Notes under the pieces: generated by a model
What the model was told of the DNA's origin: nothing
The model's database searches: none
Seen by the model: the letters and a program-made list of their open reading frames with translations, nothing else
Shown here: one piece after another, positions 34,384-43,715 of the stretch
Numbering within the stretch: the first letter of the stretch is position 1
How the letters are laid out: every line of letters starts with the position of its first letter
Made by a program: the position numbers and the translations under genes
Assembly: GCA_963840545.1 (NCBI GenBank)
Contig: CAWIZE010000012.1
Location: 80,795 to 144,794, forward strand
DNA: 64,000 bases
DNA from: JAKAWQ01 sp963840545
GTDB lineage: Bacteria > Pseudomonadota > Alphaproteobacteria > Acetobacterales > Acetobacteraceae
Direction of reading: 5' to 3'

Positions 34384-35130
34384 TCACGGCTCGAAGACGA
34401 CCTGCACCCTGGGCGTCGGGTAGCGGGCGATGCCGAATTCGACGATGGTGCCGGCGCGGTCGACATTGACGTTCTCGCAACAGAGCAGCGGCCGCGAGCG
34501 CGGCGTCTCCAGCAGTTCCGCCTCCGCCGGCGTCGGCATCCGCGCCGTCACGCGGGTGGATTGGCGCAGATAATCCGCAACCCCCACCCGGGCGAGCGCC
34601 CGGGTGACGGCCCCTTCCGCGCGCAGCGCCTCGAGGATGCCGCGCAGGCGCGCGGGGGGGAAATAATGGCTGGCAAACGAGATGGGCCGCCCGTCGGCGA
34701 GCCCGAGATGCTCGAACAGCACCACTTTCGCGCCGCTGCGCACCCCGAGCCCGGCGGCCACCCTGCTGTCCGCCTCCTGTTCGCGGAGATCGAGCACCCG
34801 GCCGGAGGGTTCGCGGTTGTGGCGGCGGATCCATTCCGAGAAGCGCGTGCGCGGTCCGACGATGTAATCGAGCACGTCCTCGGCGACGAAGGAACCGCGC
34901 CCCTGTTCGACGCGGATCAGGCCGGCGCGCGACAATTCCTCGAGCGCGCGGCGCACGGTGTGGCGGTTGACGCCGAACCGCGCCGCGAGCCCGGCCTCGG
35001 TGGGCAGCCGGCCGCCGGCCGGAAGCGCGCCGCCGAGGATCTCGCGCTGAAGCGTCTCGGCGATCCGCCGCCAGAGCGCGACGCCGTCGCGGACCAGCAG
35101 CGTCGCCGCAGCACCACCCGCCGGTGTCAT
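34384..35130 (-). CDS. phnF: GntR-family phosphonate regulator PhnF
   Basis: A 248-residue HutC-type GntR regulator. The winged helix (residues ~20-85: LWRRIAETLQREILGGALPA, LAARFGVNRHTVRRALEEL, RVEQGRGSFVAEDV) is followed by a UTRA ligand domain (~95-245: YIVGPRTRFSEWIRRHNREP, FASHYFPPARL, VEFGIARYPTPRVQVVFEP). The pattern and its place, divergent from phnG, identify it as PhnF, the repressor of the C-P lyase operon. ATG at 35130 was preferred to GTG at 35145, which has no ribosome binding site. A candidate operator lies at 35217-35237. Confidence 0.9.
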   Translation of the reverse strand: MTPAGGAAATLLVRDGVALWRRIAETLQREILGGALPAGGRLPTEAGLAARFGVNRHTVRRALEELSRAGLIRVEQGRGSFVAEDVLDYIVGPRTRFSEWIRRHNREPSGRVLDLREQEADSRVAAGLGVRSGAKVVLFEHLGLADGRPISFASHYFPPARLRGILEALRAEGAVTRALARVGVADYLRQSTRVTARMPTPAEAELLETPRSRPLLCCENVNVDRAGTIVEFGIARYPTPRVQVVFEP

Positions 35131-35216
35131 CGAAACTTCGTCCACGCCGCGGCGCGATCGGCGATCATCGGGGTTGACGGGTCCGGGAGCCTCATTTACA
35201 GGAAAGCCTCATCGAG

Positions 35217-35237
35217 TTGTCTAGATGAATAGATCAA
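35217..35237. promoter_or_regulatory. Candidate PhnF operator in the phnF-phnG divergent region
   Basis: This 21-bp element has TTG/CAA outer ends and TCTA/TAGA inner inverted arms, resembling HutC-type GntR sites built around TCTAGA. A related half-site GATAGACC follows at 35243-35250. It is 41 bp upstream of the phnG GTG, suiting repression. Confidence 0.45.
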
Positions 35238-35277
35238 TTCCCGATAGACCAAAAATCCCCCGGGGGCAAAGGCCGAC

Positions 35278-35748
35278 GTGACAGAGCCCGATCCGAACGC
35301 GAGGCGCCGGCGCTGGATGGCGGTGCTGGCGCGGGCGAGTGCCGCGGAGATCGAGGCGCGGCTCGCCGTGGCCGAGACGTCCGCCGCGGCCGGGCCGCCG
35401 CCTGCGCACATCCGTCTGCGCGGGCCCGAGATCGGGCTGGTCATGGTGCGCGGCCGCGCCGGCGGCGCCGGGGCCCCGTTCAACCTCGGCGAGATGACGG
35501 TCGCGCGCTGCACCGTGCGCGATGCCGAAGGCCGCGTCGGCCACGCCTATGTCGCCGGCCGCGACCTTCGGCATGCCGAACTGGCCGCCGCGCTCGACGC
35601 GGCGCTGCAGGATTCCGCCCGGCACGACGCGCTCGAGCGGACGGTGATCGCGCCGCTCGCCGCTGCGCAGGAGGCCGCGCGCGCCGCTTCCGCCCGCAAG
35701 GCCGCCGCGACCCGCGTGCAGTTCTTCACCATGGCGAGCATGCGCTGA
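35278..35748 (+). CDS. phnG: C-P lyase subunit PhnG
   Basis: PhnG is a core subunit of the PhnGHIJ complex that, with ATP, installs the alkylphosphonate on C1' of ribose. The 156-residue protein has RRRWMAVLARA at the N-terminus, IRLRGPEIGLVMVRGRAGG, the family segment FNLGEMTVARCTVR, GHAYVAGRDLRHAELAAALD and a C-terminal VQFFTMASMR. Start is GTG at 35278 with AAAGG upstream. It is the first gene of the operon, and its TGA overlaps the phnH ATG. Length is normal. Confidence 0.92.
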   Translation: MTEPDPNARRRRWMAVLARASAAEIEARLAVAETSAAAGPPPAHIRLRGPEIGLVMVRGRAGGAGAPFNLGEMTVARCTVRDAEGRVGHAYVAGRDLRHAELAAALDAALQDSARHDALERTVIAPLAAAQEAARAASARKAAATRVQFFTMASMR

Positions 35749-36350
35749 TGACACATGCGCCGAAGACCGGACTGGCGCTTCCCGGCTTTGCCGATCCCGT
35801 GGGCGGCGCGCAGGCCGCCTTTCGCGCGCTGCTCGATGCCATGGCCCGCCCGGGCACGCTGCATGACGTGGCCGAGCTCATCGCCGAGCTGACCCCCCCG
35901 GCGCCGCTCGGCCCCGCGGCCGCTGCCGTGCTGCTCACCCTCGTCGATGCCGACACGCCGCTCTGGCTCGACGGGGCCTGCATGGCGGCGCGCGCATGGC
36001 TCGTCTTCCACTGCGGCGCGCCTCTGACCGACGATCCGGCCGCTTCCGCCTTTGCGGCTGCCGTCGGGATGAAGCCGCTCGGCCTCTTCAACACCGGGAG
36101 CGACGCGGCGCCCGAGGACTCCACAACCCTCGTCGTCCAGCTGCCCGCACTCGGCACGGGCCGGGCCTACCGGGTCTCAGGTCCGGGGCTTCGCGCGCCG
36201 GCGCCGCTTCGGGCCGCGGGCCTGCCGGCGGATTTTCCCGCGCAATGGGCGACAAACCACGCCCTCTATCCGCGCGGGATCGATCTCGTGCTCTGCGCCG
36301 GCGCGCGGTTCTGCTGCCTGCCGCGCAGCGTGCAACTCGGGACGGATTGA
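35748..36350 (+). CDS. phnH: C-P lyase subunit PhnH
   Basis: PhnH is the PLP-transferase-fold subunit of the C-P lyase core complex without a PLP cofactor. The 200-residue protein shows LPGFADPVGGAQAAFRALLD, AMARPGTLHDV, LLTLVDADTPLWLD, the GTGRAYRVSGPGL motif and a C-terminal FPAQWATNHALYPRGIDLVL followed by LCAGARFCCLPRS. All are standard for PhnH. It overlaps phnG by one base of the stop/start and is followed 5 bp later by phnI, so coordinated translation of equal subunit numbers is expected. Confidence 0.93.
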   Translation: MTHAPKTGLALPGFADPVGGAQAAFRALLDAMARPGTLHDVAELIAELTPPAPLGPAAAAVLLTLVDADTPLWLDGACMAARAWLVFHCGAPLTDDPAASAFAAAVGMKPLGLFNTGSDAAPEDSTTLVVQLPALGTGRAYRVSGPGLRAPAPLRAAGLPADFPAQWATNHALYPRGIDLVLCAGARFCCLPRSVQLGTD

Positions 36351-36355
36351 GCGCC

Positions 36356-37501
36356 ATGGCCTATGTCGCGGTAAAAGGGGGCGAGCAGGCGATCGACGCC
36401 GCCCATGCCTGGCTTGCCGAGGAGCGGCGCGGGGATCCCAGCCTGCCCGAGATCGCGACCGCGCAGATCGCCGAACAGCTCGGCCGGGCCGTGGATCGGG
36501 TGATGGCGGAGGGTTCCTGTTATGACCCGGGGCTCGCCGCCCTGGCCGTCAAGCAGGCGCAGGGCGACCTGATCGAAGCCGCCTTCCTGCTCCGCGCCTA
36601 TCGGACCACGCTCCCCCGCTTCGCCGCGGCGCGCGCCGTCGATACCGATGCGATGCAGGTCCGCCGCCGCATCTCGGCGATCTACAAGGATTTGCCGGGC
36701 GGCCAGGTGCTCGGCCCGACCTACGACTATACCCATCGGCTGCTCGACTTCCGGCTGCTCGACTTCCGGCTGGCGGAGGGCGATCCTCCGCCCGCGGATG
36801 GTCCGCCGCGACCGGCACCTGCCGAAGGAGCGGCGGCGGAGGGGGCGGCGGCGGGGCGGATGAACCGCGTCTCGGCCATCCTCGCGCACGAGGGCCTGAT
36901 CGAGGGCGAGGGGGCCGCGGACGGCCAGCCGGGCGATCTGACGCGCGAGCCGCTCGCCTTTCCGGCCGGGCGCGACCTGCGCCTCCAGGCGCTGGCGCGC
37001 GGCGACGAGGGCTTCCTGCTCGCGCTCGGCTACGCGACGCAGCGCGGCTGGGGTGGCACGCATCCCTTCGTGGGCGAGATCCGGGTCGGCGAGGTCGCGG
37101 TCGAGATCGAACCGCCCGAGCTCGGCTTCGCCATCGATATCGGCGAGATCACCATGACCGAATGCCAGATGGTGAACCAGTTCCGCGGCTCGAAGAGCGT
37201 GCCGCCACAATTCACGCGCGGCTATGGGCTCTGCTTCGGCCATGGCGAGCGCAAGGCGATGGCGATGGCGCTGGTCGATCGGGCGATGCGCGCCGAGGAG
37301 CTCGGCGAGGAAAGCATCGCGCCGGCCCAGAACATCGAGTTCGTGCTGTCCCATTGCGACAATATCGAGGCGACCGGCTTCGTCGAGCACCTCAAGCTGC
37401 CGCACTACGTGGATTTCCAGAGCGAGCTCGAAACGATCCGCCGCCTGCGCCGCGAAGCCGCCGCCTCGCCGGCGCCGGATCAGCGCGAGGCCGCGGAATG
37501 A
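36356..37501 (+). CDS. phnI: C-P lyase nucleosidase subunit PhnI
   Basis: PhnI provides nucleosidase activity in the C-P lyase pathway and, with PhnGHL, makes ribose 1-(alkylphosphonate) 5-triphosphate. The 381-residue protein starts MAYVAVKGGEQAIDAAHAWL, followed by ISAIYKDLPGGQVLGPTYDY, the central RGWGGTHPFVGEIRVGEV, MTECQMVNQFRGSKSVPPQF, TRGYGLCFGHGERKAMAMAL and SHCDNIEATGFVEHLKLPHY. A 15-bp tandem duplication at 36737 produces RLLDFRLLDFRL, followed by an unusual Pro/Ala/Gly-rich linker (PPPADGPPRPAPAEGAAAEG) near residues 145-165. Its final bases overlap the phnJ ATG. Confidence 0.93.
   Translation: MAYVAVKGGEQAIDAAHAWLAEERRGDPSLPEIATAQIAEQLGRAVDRVMAEGSCYDPGLAALAVKQAQGDLIEAAFLLRAYRTTLPRFAAARAVDTDAMQVRRRISAIYKDLPGGQVLGPTYDYTHRLLDFRLLDFRLAEGDPPPADGPPRPAPAEGAAAEGAAAGRMNRVSAILAHEGLIEGEGAADGQPGDLTREPLAFPAGRDLRLQALARGDEGFLLALGYATQRGWGGTHPFVGEIRVGEVAVEIEPPELGFAIDIGEITMTECQMVNQFRGSKSVPPQFTRGYGLCFGHGERKAMAMALVDRAMRAEELGEESIAPAQNIEFVLSHCDNIEATGFVEHLKLPHYVDFQSELETIRRLRREAAASPAPDQREAAE
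36737..36766. repeat. In-frame 15-bp tandem duplication in phnI
   Basis: CGGCTGCTCGACTTC occurs twice in direct succession (36737-36751, 36752-36766), adding five residues (RLLDF) without shifting the frame. It is probably a slippage duplication in a surface loop next to the linker. Confidence 0.85.
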
Positions 37502-38340
37502 ACGGCTACAATTTCGCCTATCTCGACGAGCAGACCAAGCGCATGGTCCGCCGCGCCCTGCTCAAGGCCGTCGCCATTCCCGGCCACCAGGTGCCGTTCG
37601 GCTCGCGCGAGATGCCGCTGCCCTATGGCTGGGGCACCGGCGGCATCCAGGTGACGGCCGCGATCCTCGGCCCCGCCGACGTGCTGAAGGTGATCGACCA
37701 GGGCGCGGACGACACCACCAACGCGGTCTCGATCCGCCGCTTCTTCGCCCGCACCGCGGGCGTCGCGACGACGACGCGCACCGTCGCGGCGAGCGTGATC
37801 CAGACGCGGCACCGCATCCCGGAGACGGCGCTGCGCGAGGGCCAGATCGTCGTCTACCAGGTGCCGCTCCCCGAGCCGCTCTCGCGACTCGAGCCGAGCC
37901 GCGCCGCCGCCCGCGAGATGCACGCGATGGCCGATTACGGGCTGATGCATGTGAAGCTCTACGAGGACATCGCCCGCCTCGGTCATGTCTCGATCAGCTT
38001 CGACTACCCGGTGATGGTGAACCGGCGCTACCTGATGGCGCCAAGCCCGATCCCCGCCTTCGACAATCCCAAGCTCGACCGGAGCCCCGCCCTGCATCTC
38101 TTCGGCGCCGGGCGCGAGAAGCGCATCTATGCCGTCCCGCCCTATACCGAGGTCCGCTCCCTTGCGTTTGACGATCATCCCTTTCGCCTGACCCGCGCCC
38201 CGCACAGCTGCGCGCTCTGCGGCGCGCGCACGAGCTACCTCGACGAGATCGTCACCGACGATGAAGGCGGGCGCATGTTCGTCTGCTCCGATACCGACTA
38301 TTGCGCGGAACGGCGCGGAACGGACGCGGCCGCCGCATGA
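37498..38340 (+). CDS. phnJ: C-P lyase radical SAM enzyme PhnJ
   Basis: PhnJ cleaves the carbon-phosphorus bond by radical SAM chemistry, giving an alkane and ribose cyclic phosphate. The 280-residue protein begins MNGYNFAYLDEQTKRMVRRA and contains PYGWGTGGIQVTAAILGPAD, QGADDTTNAVSIRRFF and HVKLYEDIARLGHVSISFDY. Cysteines lie at 238, 241, 263 and 269; their spacing (3, 22, 6) equals that of the E. coli cluster ligands C241, C244, C266 and the thiyl-radical Cys272, so the enzyme appears catalytically intact. ATG overlaps the phnI TGA, and its own TGA overlaps the phnK ATG. Confidence 0.95.
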   Translation: MNGYNFAYLDEQTKRMVRRALLKAVAIPGHQVPFGSREMPLPYGWGTGGIQVTAAILGPADVLKVIDQGADDTTNAVSIRRFFARTAGVATTTRTVAASVIQTRHRIPETALREGQIVVYQVPLPEPLSRLEPSRAAAREMHAMADYGLMHVKLYEDIARLGHVSISFDYPVMVNRRYLMAPSPIPAFDNPKLDRSPALHLFGAGREKRIYAVPPYTEVRSLAFDDHPFRLTRAPHSCALCGARTSYLDEIVTDDEGGRMFVCSDTDYCAERRGTDAAAA

Positions 38341-39163
38341 GCCCCGATCGTCCCGAACCCCTGCTCTCGGCGCCCCTGCTCTCGGCGCCCCTGCTTTCGG
38401 CGCGCGGCCTCGGTGTCACGCTCGGCCGCGTGGCGGCGCTCGACGGCGTGGACACCGATCTCTGGCCGGGCGAGGTGCTGGCGGTCGTCGGCGAGAGCGG
38501 CTCGGGCAAGACGACGCTGCTGAACACGCTCTTCGGCGCGCAGCGCCCGGACGCGGGAACCGTCCGCTATCGCGATCCCGAGGGGCGCGTGCGGGACGTC
38601 CATCGGATGCCGCCGCCGATGCTGCGCATGCTCCATCGCTCCGACTGGGGTTTTGTCTATCAGGAGCCGCGGCAGGCGCTGAGGATGGCGGTCTCCGCCG
38701 GCGGCAATGTCGGCGAGCGGCTGATGGCCCCCGGAATCAACACCGCGGGGGCGCGGCATTACGGAAAAATCCGGGAGGCCGCGATCGCCTGGCTCCGCCA
38801 GGTGGAGATCGACCCCGCGCGCATCGACGATCTGCCCCGCACTTTCTCGGGCGGCATGCTGCAGCGGCTGCAGATCGCGCGCACCCTGGTGACGCACCCG
38901 CGCCTCGTCTTCATGGACGAGCCGACGGGCGGGCTCGACGTCTCCGTCCAGGCGCGCCTGCTCGACCTCATCCGCACCCTGGTGGCGCGGCTCGGCATCG
39001 CGGTCGTGCTCGTCACGCACGATATCGCGGTCGCGCGCCTGCTCGCCGACCGGATCCTGGTGATGCAGGCGGGCCGTGTCGTCGAGACCGGGCTCACCGA
39101 TCAGGTGCTCGACGATCCGCAGGCGCCCTACACGCAGCTCCTCGTAAGCTCGGTCCTGCAGGC

Positions 39164-39167
<4 letters not shown>
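38337..39167 (+). CDS. phnK: C-P lyase ABC-type ATPase PhnK
   Basis: PhnK is an ABC ATPase that docks on PhnJ in the C-P lyase core complex; it is not a transporter component. The 276-residue protein has Walker A GESGSGKTTLL (near residue 48), a Q-loop QEPRQAL, the signature FSGGMLQRLQIARTLV, Walker B LVFMDEPTGGLDVS and the switch LVTHDIAVARLLAD. The N-terminus carries a 5-residue triplication, LLSAPLLSAPLLSA, from a 15-bp tandem repeat. ATG at 38337 overlaps the phnJ stop; its TGA overlaps the phnL start. Confidence 0.93.
38361..38403. repeat. 15-bp tandem repeat at the phnK 5' end (about 3 units)
   Basis: CTGCTCTCGGCGCCC is repeated exactly at 38361-38375 and 38376-38390, with a third, slightly diverged copy from 38391. 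It codes for LLSAP repeats just ahead of the first ABC beta strand and keeps the frame. Confidence 0.85.
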
Positions 39168-39894
<727 letters not shown>

Positions 39895-39898
<4 letters not shown>

Positions 39899-41073
39899 CT
39901 GCGATCGAGAGGACCGCGCCCGCGCGCGCTTTTGCCGCGAGCGAAACAATCCTGACCAATGCGCGCATCGTCCTGCCCGGGTCCGTGATCACGGGGACCA
40001 TCGTCGTGGACGGCGATCGGATCGCCGAGGTGCAGCCGGGCCGATCCTTCCTTCCCGCCGCGGCCGATCTCGACGGCGATTATCTCATTCCCGGCGCGGT
40101 CGATCTGCACACCGACAATCTCGAGCGCCAGGTCCTGCCGCGCCCGAGCGCGCGCTGGCCGTCGCGCTCGGCGCTGCTCGCGCATGACGCGCAATGCGCC
40201 GCGGCCGGCGTCACCACCGTGTGCGACGCGCTCTGCCTCGGCGATCTCGGCTTCGACAAGGACCGCGTCCGCACCTTTCAGGAGGGCGTCGCGGATCTCG
40301 ACGATCTTGCCGGCACGGGCCTCCTCAGGGCCGAGCATTTCCTCCACCTCCGCTGCGAGCTCCCGGCGCCGGACATGCTGGCGCTGCTCGACCCGGTTGT
40401 CGAGCATGACCTCACCCGGATCGTAAGCCTGATGGACCATAGCCCCGGCGTCGGCCAGTACGCCGACCTCGGGCGCTATCGCGCGATGCGCGTGCGGGAG
40501 GGCTTGGTCGGCGCGGAGGTGGAGCGCCGTATCCTCGAGTTGCAGGCGCAGCGCGCGCGCCTGCTCGGCCCCAACCGCCGCGCGCTGCTCGACCGTCTTG
40601 CCGGGCTGCCGGTGGTGCTCGCCAGCCACGACGACGAGACCGCAGCGGACATCGCGCAGAACCAAGCCGACGGCATCCGGATCAGCGAATTCCCGGTGAC
40701 GATGGCGGCCGCCGCGGCGGCGAAGGCCTGCGGCATGGAGGTGATCGCCGGCGCGCCGAACCTGGTGCGCGGCGGCTCGCACTCGGGCAACGTCGCCGTG
40801 CTGGACCTCGTGCGGGAAGGCGCCGTCGATGCCTTCGCATCGGACTATGTGCCGGCGAGCCTGATCGAGGCCGCCTTCCTCGCGGTGGCGTCCATGGGGC
40901 TCTCGCTTGCGCAGGCGATCGCGCTGATTGCCGAGAATCCGGCCCGCATGGCGCGGCTCGACGATCGCGGCCGAATCGCGCCGGGCATGCGGGCGGACCT
41001 CGTCCGCGTGCGTCTCCATGGATCGACGCCGGTGGTCCGCGAAGTGTGGAGCGCCGGCCGGCGCGTTTCCTGA
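39895..41073 (+). CDS. phnM: Alpha-D-ribose 1-methylphosphonate 5-triphosphate diphosphatase PhnM
   Basis: PhnM, an amidohydrolase-fold enzyme, removes pyrophosphate from ribose 1-alkylphosphonate 5-triphosphate to give the PhnJ substrate. The 392-residue protein has LTNARIVLPGSVITGTIVVD, the metal-binding PGAVDLHTDNLERQVLPRP, LMDHSPGVGQY, LASHDDETAADI, the FPVTMAAAAAAKACGMEVIA strand, GAPNLVRGGSHSGNVAV and ASDYVPASLIEAAF with the final Asp. All of these are PhnM signatures. It is coupled to phnL by a 4-bp overlap; phnN follows after 12 bp. Confidence 0.95.
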
Positions 41074-41085
41074 GCAGGCCGGAAG

Positions 41086-41667
41086 GTGCTGGTTCTGATC
41101 GTCGGCCCCTCCGGCGCCGGGAAGGACACGCTGCTCGGGGCCGCGAGGGCCGCTCTCGCCGATGAGCCGCGCGTGCGCTTCGTGCGCCGCGTTGTGACGC
41201 GCGCGACGAGCGGGCACGCCGGGGACGAGGAGTTCCTCGATGAAGCGGAGTTCCGCGCCCGCTGCGACGCCCGGGCCTATGCGCTCTGGTGGCAGGCCCA
41301 CGGGTTCTTCTACGGCGTGCCCGCGGACATCGCGGATGATCTCGGCGCCGGCCGCGTCGTCGTCGCCAGCGTCTCGCGCGCGGTTCTTGCCGAAGCCGCT
41401 TCGCGTTTTTCCGTACGCGTGGTGGAGATCACCGCGCGGCGCGAAATCCTCGCGAGCCGGCTCGCCGGGCGCGGGCGGGAAGATCCGGCCGCGGTCGCGG
41501 AGCGGCTTTCGCGCGCCGTCGCCATTCCCGAGGGGCTCGCGGTCAGCGCCATCGTCAATGACGGCGCGGTCGAGCAGGGCACAAGCGCGCTCCTATCCCT
41601 GCTGCGCGAGATCATCGACGAGACCGCGAGCGCCGCGATGCAAACTGAGATCGGGGGAGAGCGGTGA
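41086..41667 (+). CDS. phnN: Ribose 1,5-bisphosphate phosphokinase PhnN
   Basis: PhnN phosphorylates ribose 1,5-bisphosphate to PRPP, the recycling step of the C-P lyase pathway. The 193-residue guanylate-kinase-like protein has Walker A VGPSGAGKDTLLGAARAAL at its very N-terminus, VRFVRRVVTRATSGHAGDEE, LWWQAHGFFYGVP and ITARREILASRLAGRGRED. GTG at 41086 is chosen, with GGAAG just upstream; it lies 12 bp after phnM. Its TGA overlaps the GTG start of the hexapeptide transferase gene. Confidence 0.92.
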   Translation: MLVLIVGPSGAGKDTLLGAARAALADEPRVRFVRRVVTRATSGHAGDEEFLDEAEFRARCDARAYALWWQAHGFFYGVPADIADDLGAGRVVVASVSRAVLAEAASRFSVRVVEITARREILASRLAGRGREDPAAVAERLSRAVAIPEGLAVSAIVNDGAVEQGTSALLSLLREIIDETASAAMQTEIGGER

Positions 41668-42329
41668 TCGAAGTCAATGTCGGCGACGTCCAGAGCCCAT
41701 GGCACGGCTCGAACATGATGACAAAAGCGCCCTGGGTGCATGAGACGGCGCTCGTGCAAAAGAGCCGTCTCGGGCCCTGGACCGTGGTCGGCGAGCGGTG
41801 CCAGGTGCTCGAGAGCGAGCTTTTCGACTACACCTACGCCGTCCGCGACGTCGAAATCTTCAACGCGAACGTCGGAAAATTCGGCAACATCGCCTCGCAT
41901 GTGCGGATCAACCCGACCAACCATCCGATGTGGCGCGCAACGCTGCATCATTTCACCTACCGCTCCCGCTCGCATTTCGACGGCGCGGAGGATGATCCGG
42001 AAGTGTTCGAATGGCGGCTTGCGCACCGCGTCACCATCGGCCCGGACGTATGGATCGGCCATGGCGCGATCCTGCTGCCGGGCGTCTCGGTCGGGACGGG
42101 GGCCGCGATCGGCGCCGGCGCCGTCGTGACGAAGGATGTGCCGGACTACACGATCGTCGCCGGCAACCCGGCGCGCATCATCCGCCGGCGCGTGCCCGAG
42201 GACGTGGCGGCGTCGCTCATGCGGACCGCCTGGTGGGACTGGCCGCGCGAGCGCCTCGCCGCCGCGCTTCAGGATTTCCGCAAGCTTCCGGCCGCCGCCT
42301 TCGCGGCCAAATACGATCCCGGCTCGTAA
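41664..42329 (+). CDS. Phosphonate-cluster hexapeptide-repeat acetyltransferase
   Basis: A 221-residue left-handed beta-helix transferase of the subfamily found in phosphonate gene clusters. After ALVQKSRLGPWTVVGERCQV come repeats ending NVGKFGNIASHVRINPTNHP, an inserted loop with FTYRSRSHFDGAEDD, then VTIGPDVWIGHGAILLPGVS, IGAGAVVTKDVPDYTIVAGN and PARIIRRR, the coenzyme A site of XAT-type acetyltransferases. It probably acetylates a phosphonate or a pathway intermediate, as PhnO does with aminoalkylphosphonates (inference). The GTG start overlaps the phnN stop, and it is the last gene of the phn operon. Confidence 0.88.
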   Translation: MIEVNVGDVQSPWHGSNMMTKAPWVHETALVQKSRLGPWTVVGERCQVLESELFDYTYAVRDVEIFNANVGKFGNIASHVRINPTNHPMWRATLHHFTYRSRSHFDGAEDDPEVFEWRLAHRVTIGPDVWIGHGAILLPGVSVGTGAAIGAGAVVTKDVPDYTIVAGNPARIIRRRVPEDVAASLMRTAWWDWPRERLAAALQDFRKLPAAAFAAKYDPGS

Positions 42330-42334
42330 CCGGG

Positions 42335-43594
42335 TCAGGACGGATCGGCGAGAACCCGCGGCGCCGCGAAGCGGATCATGCCGGCGATGCCGACGGCAAG
42401 CGTGATCGCGGCGCAGACGGCGATGATGCAAGCCACCGGGAACGCGGCATAGAGCGGCGGAGCGATCACCATCGCAACCAGCAGCCCGCCGTTGGCCGCA
42501 ACGAGATAGGCGCGCATCGCCGCGGGGATGTCGGCGTGTGGCAACTCCGTCTGGCGGAGCACGGCAATCGGGACGTCCTTCATCGGCCCGCCGATGGCGC
42601 CGAGCGCGGCACTGGCCGCGAAGGCCGCGATCGCCATCGCCGGCGGCAAGGGTGCGGCCGCCGCCAGCGCCATCAGCATCAGCCCGCTGCCGAGCACGAC
42701 GGAGCCGGCGAAGATCATCCGCCCGGGATTGCCGGGCATCGTCCGGCTGCCGACGACCAGGGTCGCGGCGAGGTTCGTGCAGCCATAGGCCGAGATGACG
42801 AGACCGTACGCGCCGAGCCCGGCGCCACCCGGCACGTGGCGGGCGATGGCGAGCGGCAGGCCGAGAAACATGACCGCGTACCAGACGCCGTTCAACACGC
42901 CGGTGAGATGCAGGTTGATGCGCAGAAGGGGATGGCTCGCGACCGCGCGAAACCCATGCAGCGCCGAAGCAACAAAATTCCGCGGCGGCTCGGCCCTGCG
43001 CGGCCCGGGCAGCGGGCACAGTCGGCGGATCAGGAGGAGCGCCGCCGCCGAGAGCCCGAAGCTCGCCGCGTCAAGCGAGAGGAAATGCTTGACCGGCACC
43101 CACGCCGCGAAAACGGCGACCAGCCCGGGCCCGAGCAGCCGCGCGATCCGGTCCGTGCTGTCGAGCAAAGCGTTCGCCGCCGGCAGGTGCGCTGCATCCC
43201 GCACGAGCCCCGGCAGGATGCTCTGCAGGGCGGGACGAAAGACCGCCTGTCCGACGGCAAGCACGATGGCCGCGAGCACGAGCGCCATCGCCGTCGGCCT
43301 GCCGCGAAAACTCCAATCCAGCACGACGAAGATCAGCACCGCCGCCCGCGCGAAATCGGCGCCGATCATCGCGGTGCGCTGCTCCCACCCATCCGCCCAG
43401 CGTCCCGCAAGCAGGGCCGTTCCCAGCACGCACGCCGCACCCAGCGCCGCGAGATATCCCGCCGCCGCGCCCAGCGCGCCGACCGCGATCCAGGTCAGCG
43501 CGACGGCGTAGAGTTGGTCCCCGACCGCCGAGAGCGAGAGGCCGCCCCAAAGCAGGGCCAATGGTGGATCCCGCAATGGGGCGAGAATGCGCAT
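42335..43594 (-). CDS. MFS transporter (MFS_3/EntS-like exporter)
   Basis: A 419-residue major facilitator with about 12 hydrophobic segments. It starts MRILAPLRDPPLALLWGGLS, followed by LSAVGDQLYAVALTW, GRWADGWEQRTAMIGADFAR (the MFS loop 2-3 region), FRPALQSILPGLV, NALLDSTDRIARLLGPGLVA and TLVVGSRTMPGNPGRMIFAG. This N-terminal pattern is that of the MFS_3 group, which includes the enterobactin exporter EntS and macrolide exporters. A 13-bp Fur-box-like palindrome begins 16 bp upstream of the ATG, supporting an iron-related function. It converges on the phn operon end with a 5-bp gap. Confidence 0.88.
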   Translation of the reverse strand: MRILAPLRDPPLALLWGGLSLSAVGDQLYAVALTWIAVGALGAAAGYLAALGAACVLGTALLAGRWADGWEQRTAMIGADFARAAVLIFVVLDWSFRGRPTAMALVLAAIVLAVGQAVFRPALQSILPGLVRDAAHLPAANALLDSTDRIARLLGPGLVAVFAAWVPVKHFLSLDAASFGLSAAALLLIRRLCPLPGPRRAEPPRNFVASALHGFRAVASHPLLRINLHLTGVLNGVWYAVMFLGLPLAIARHVPGGAGLGAYGLVISAYGCTNLAATLVVGSRTMPGNPGRMIFAGSVVLGSGLMLMALAAAAPLPPAMAIAAFAASAALGAIGGPMKDVPIAVLRQTELPHADIPAAMRAYLVAANGGLLVAMVIAPPLYAAFPVACIIAVCAAITLAVGIAGMIRFAAPRVLADPS

Positions 43595-43609
43595 CCCGTC
43601 ACTCTAGTC

Positions 43610-43622
43610 GCGAATGATTCGC
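43610..43622. promoter_or_regulatory. Fur-box-like palindrome
   Basis: GCGAAT-G-ATTCGC is a perfect inverted repeat resembling the 7-1-7 core of Fur boxes (NATAAT-N-ATTATN type; AATGATTCGCA is common in proteobacterial sites). It lies 16-28 bp upstream of the MFS gene ATG on the minus strand and could also affect the divergent acetyltransferase gene. Confidence 0.5.
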
Positions 43623-43715
43623 AACTCAACTCGGGCTCGCGCCTGCCAATCCTGCCCGTGTTGCGCGCGCCGCACCGCGCGGGCGACACTCGCGCGCAAC
43701 GGTCTCGGCGAGGTG

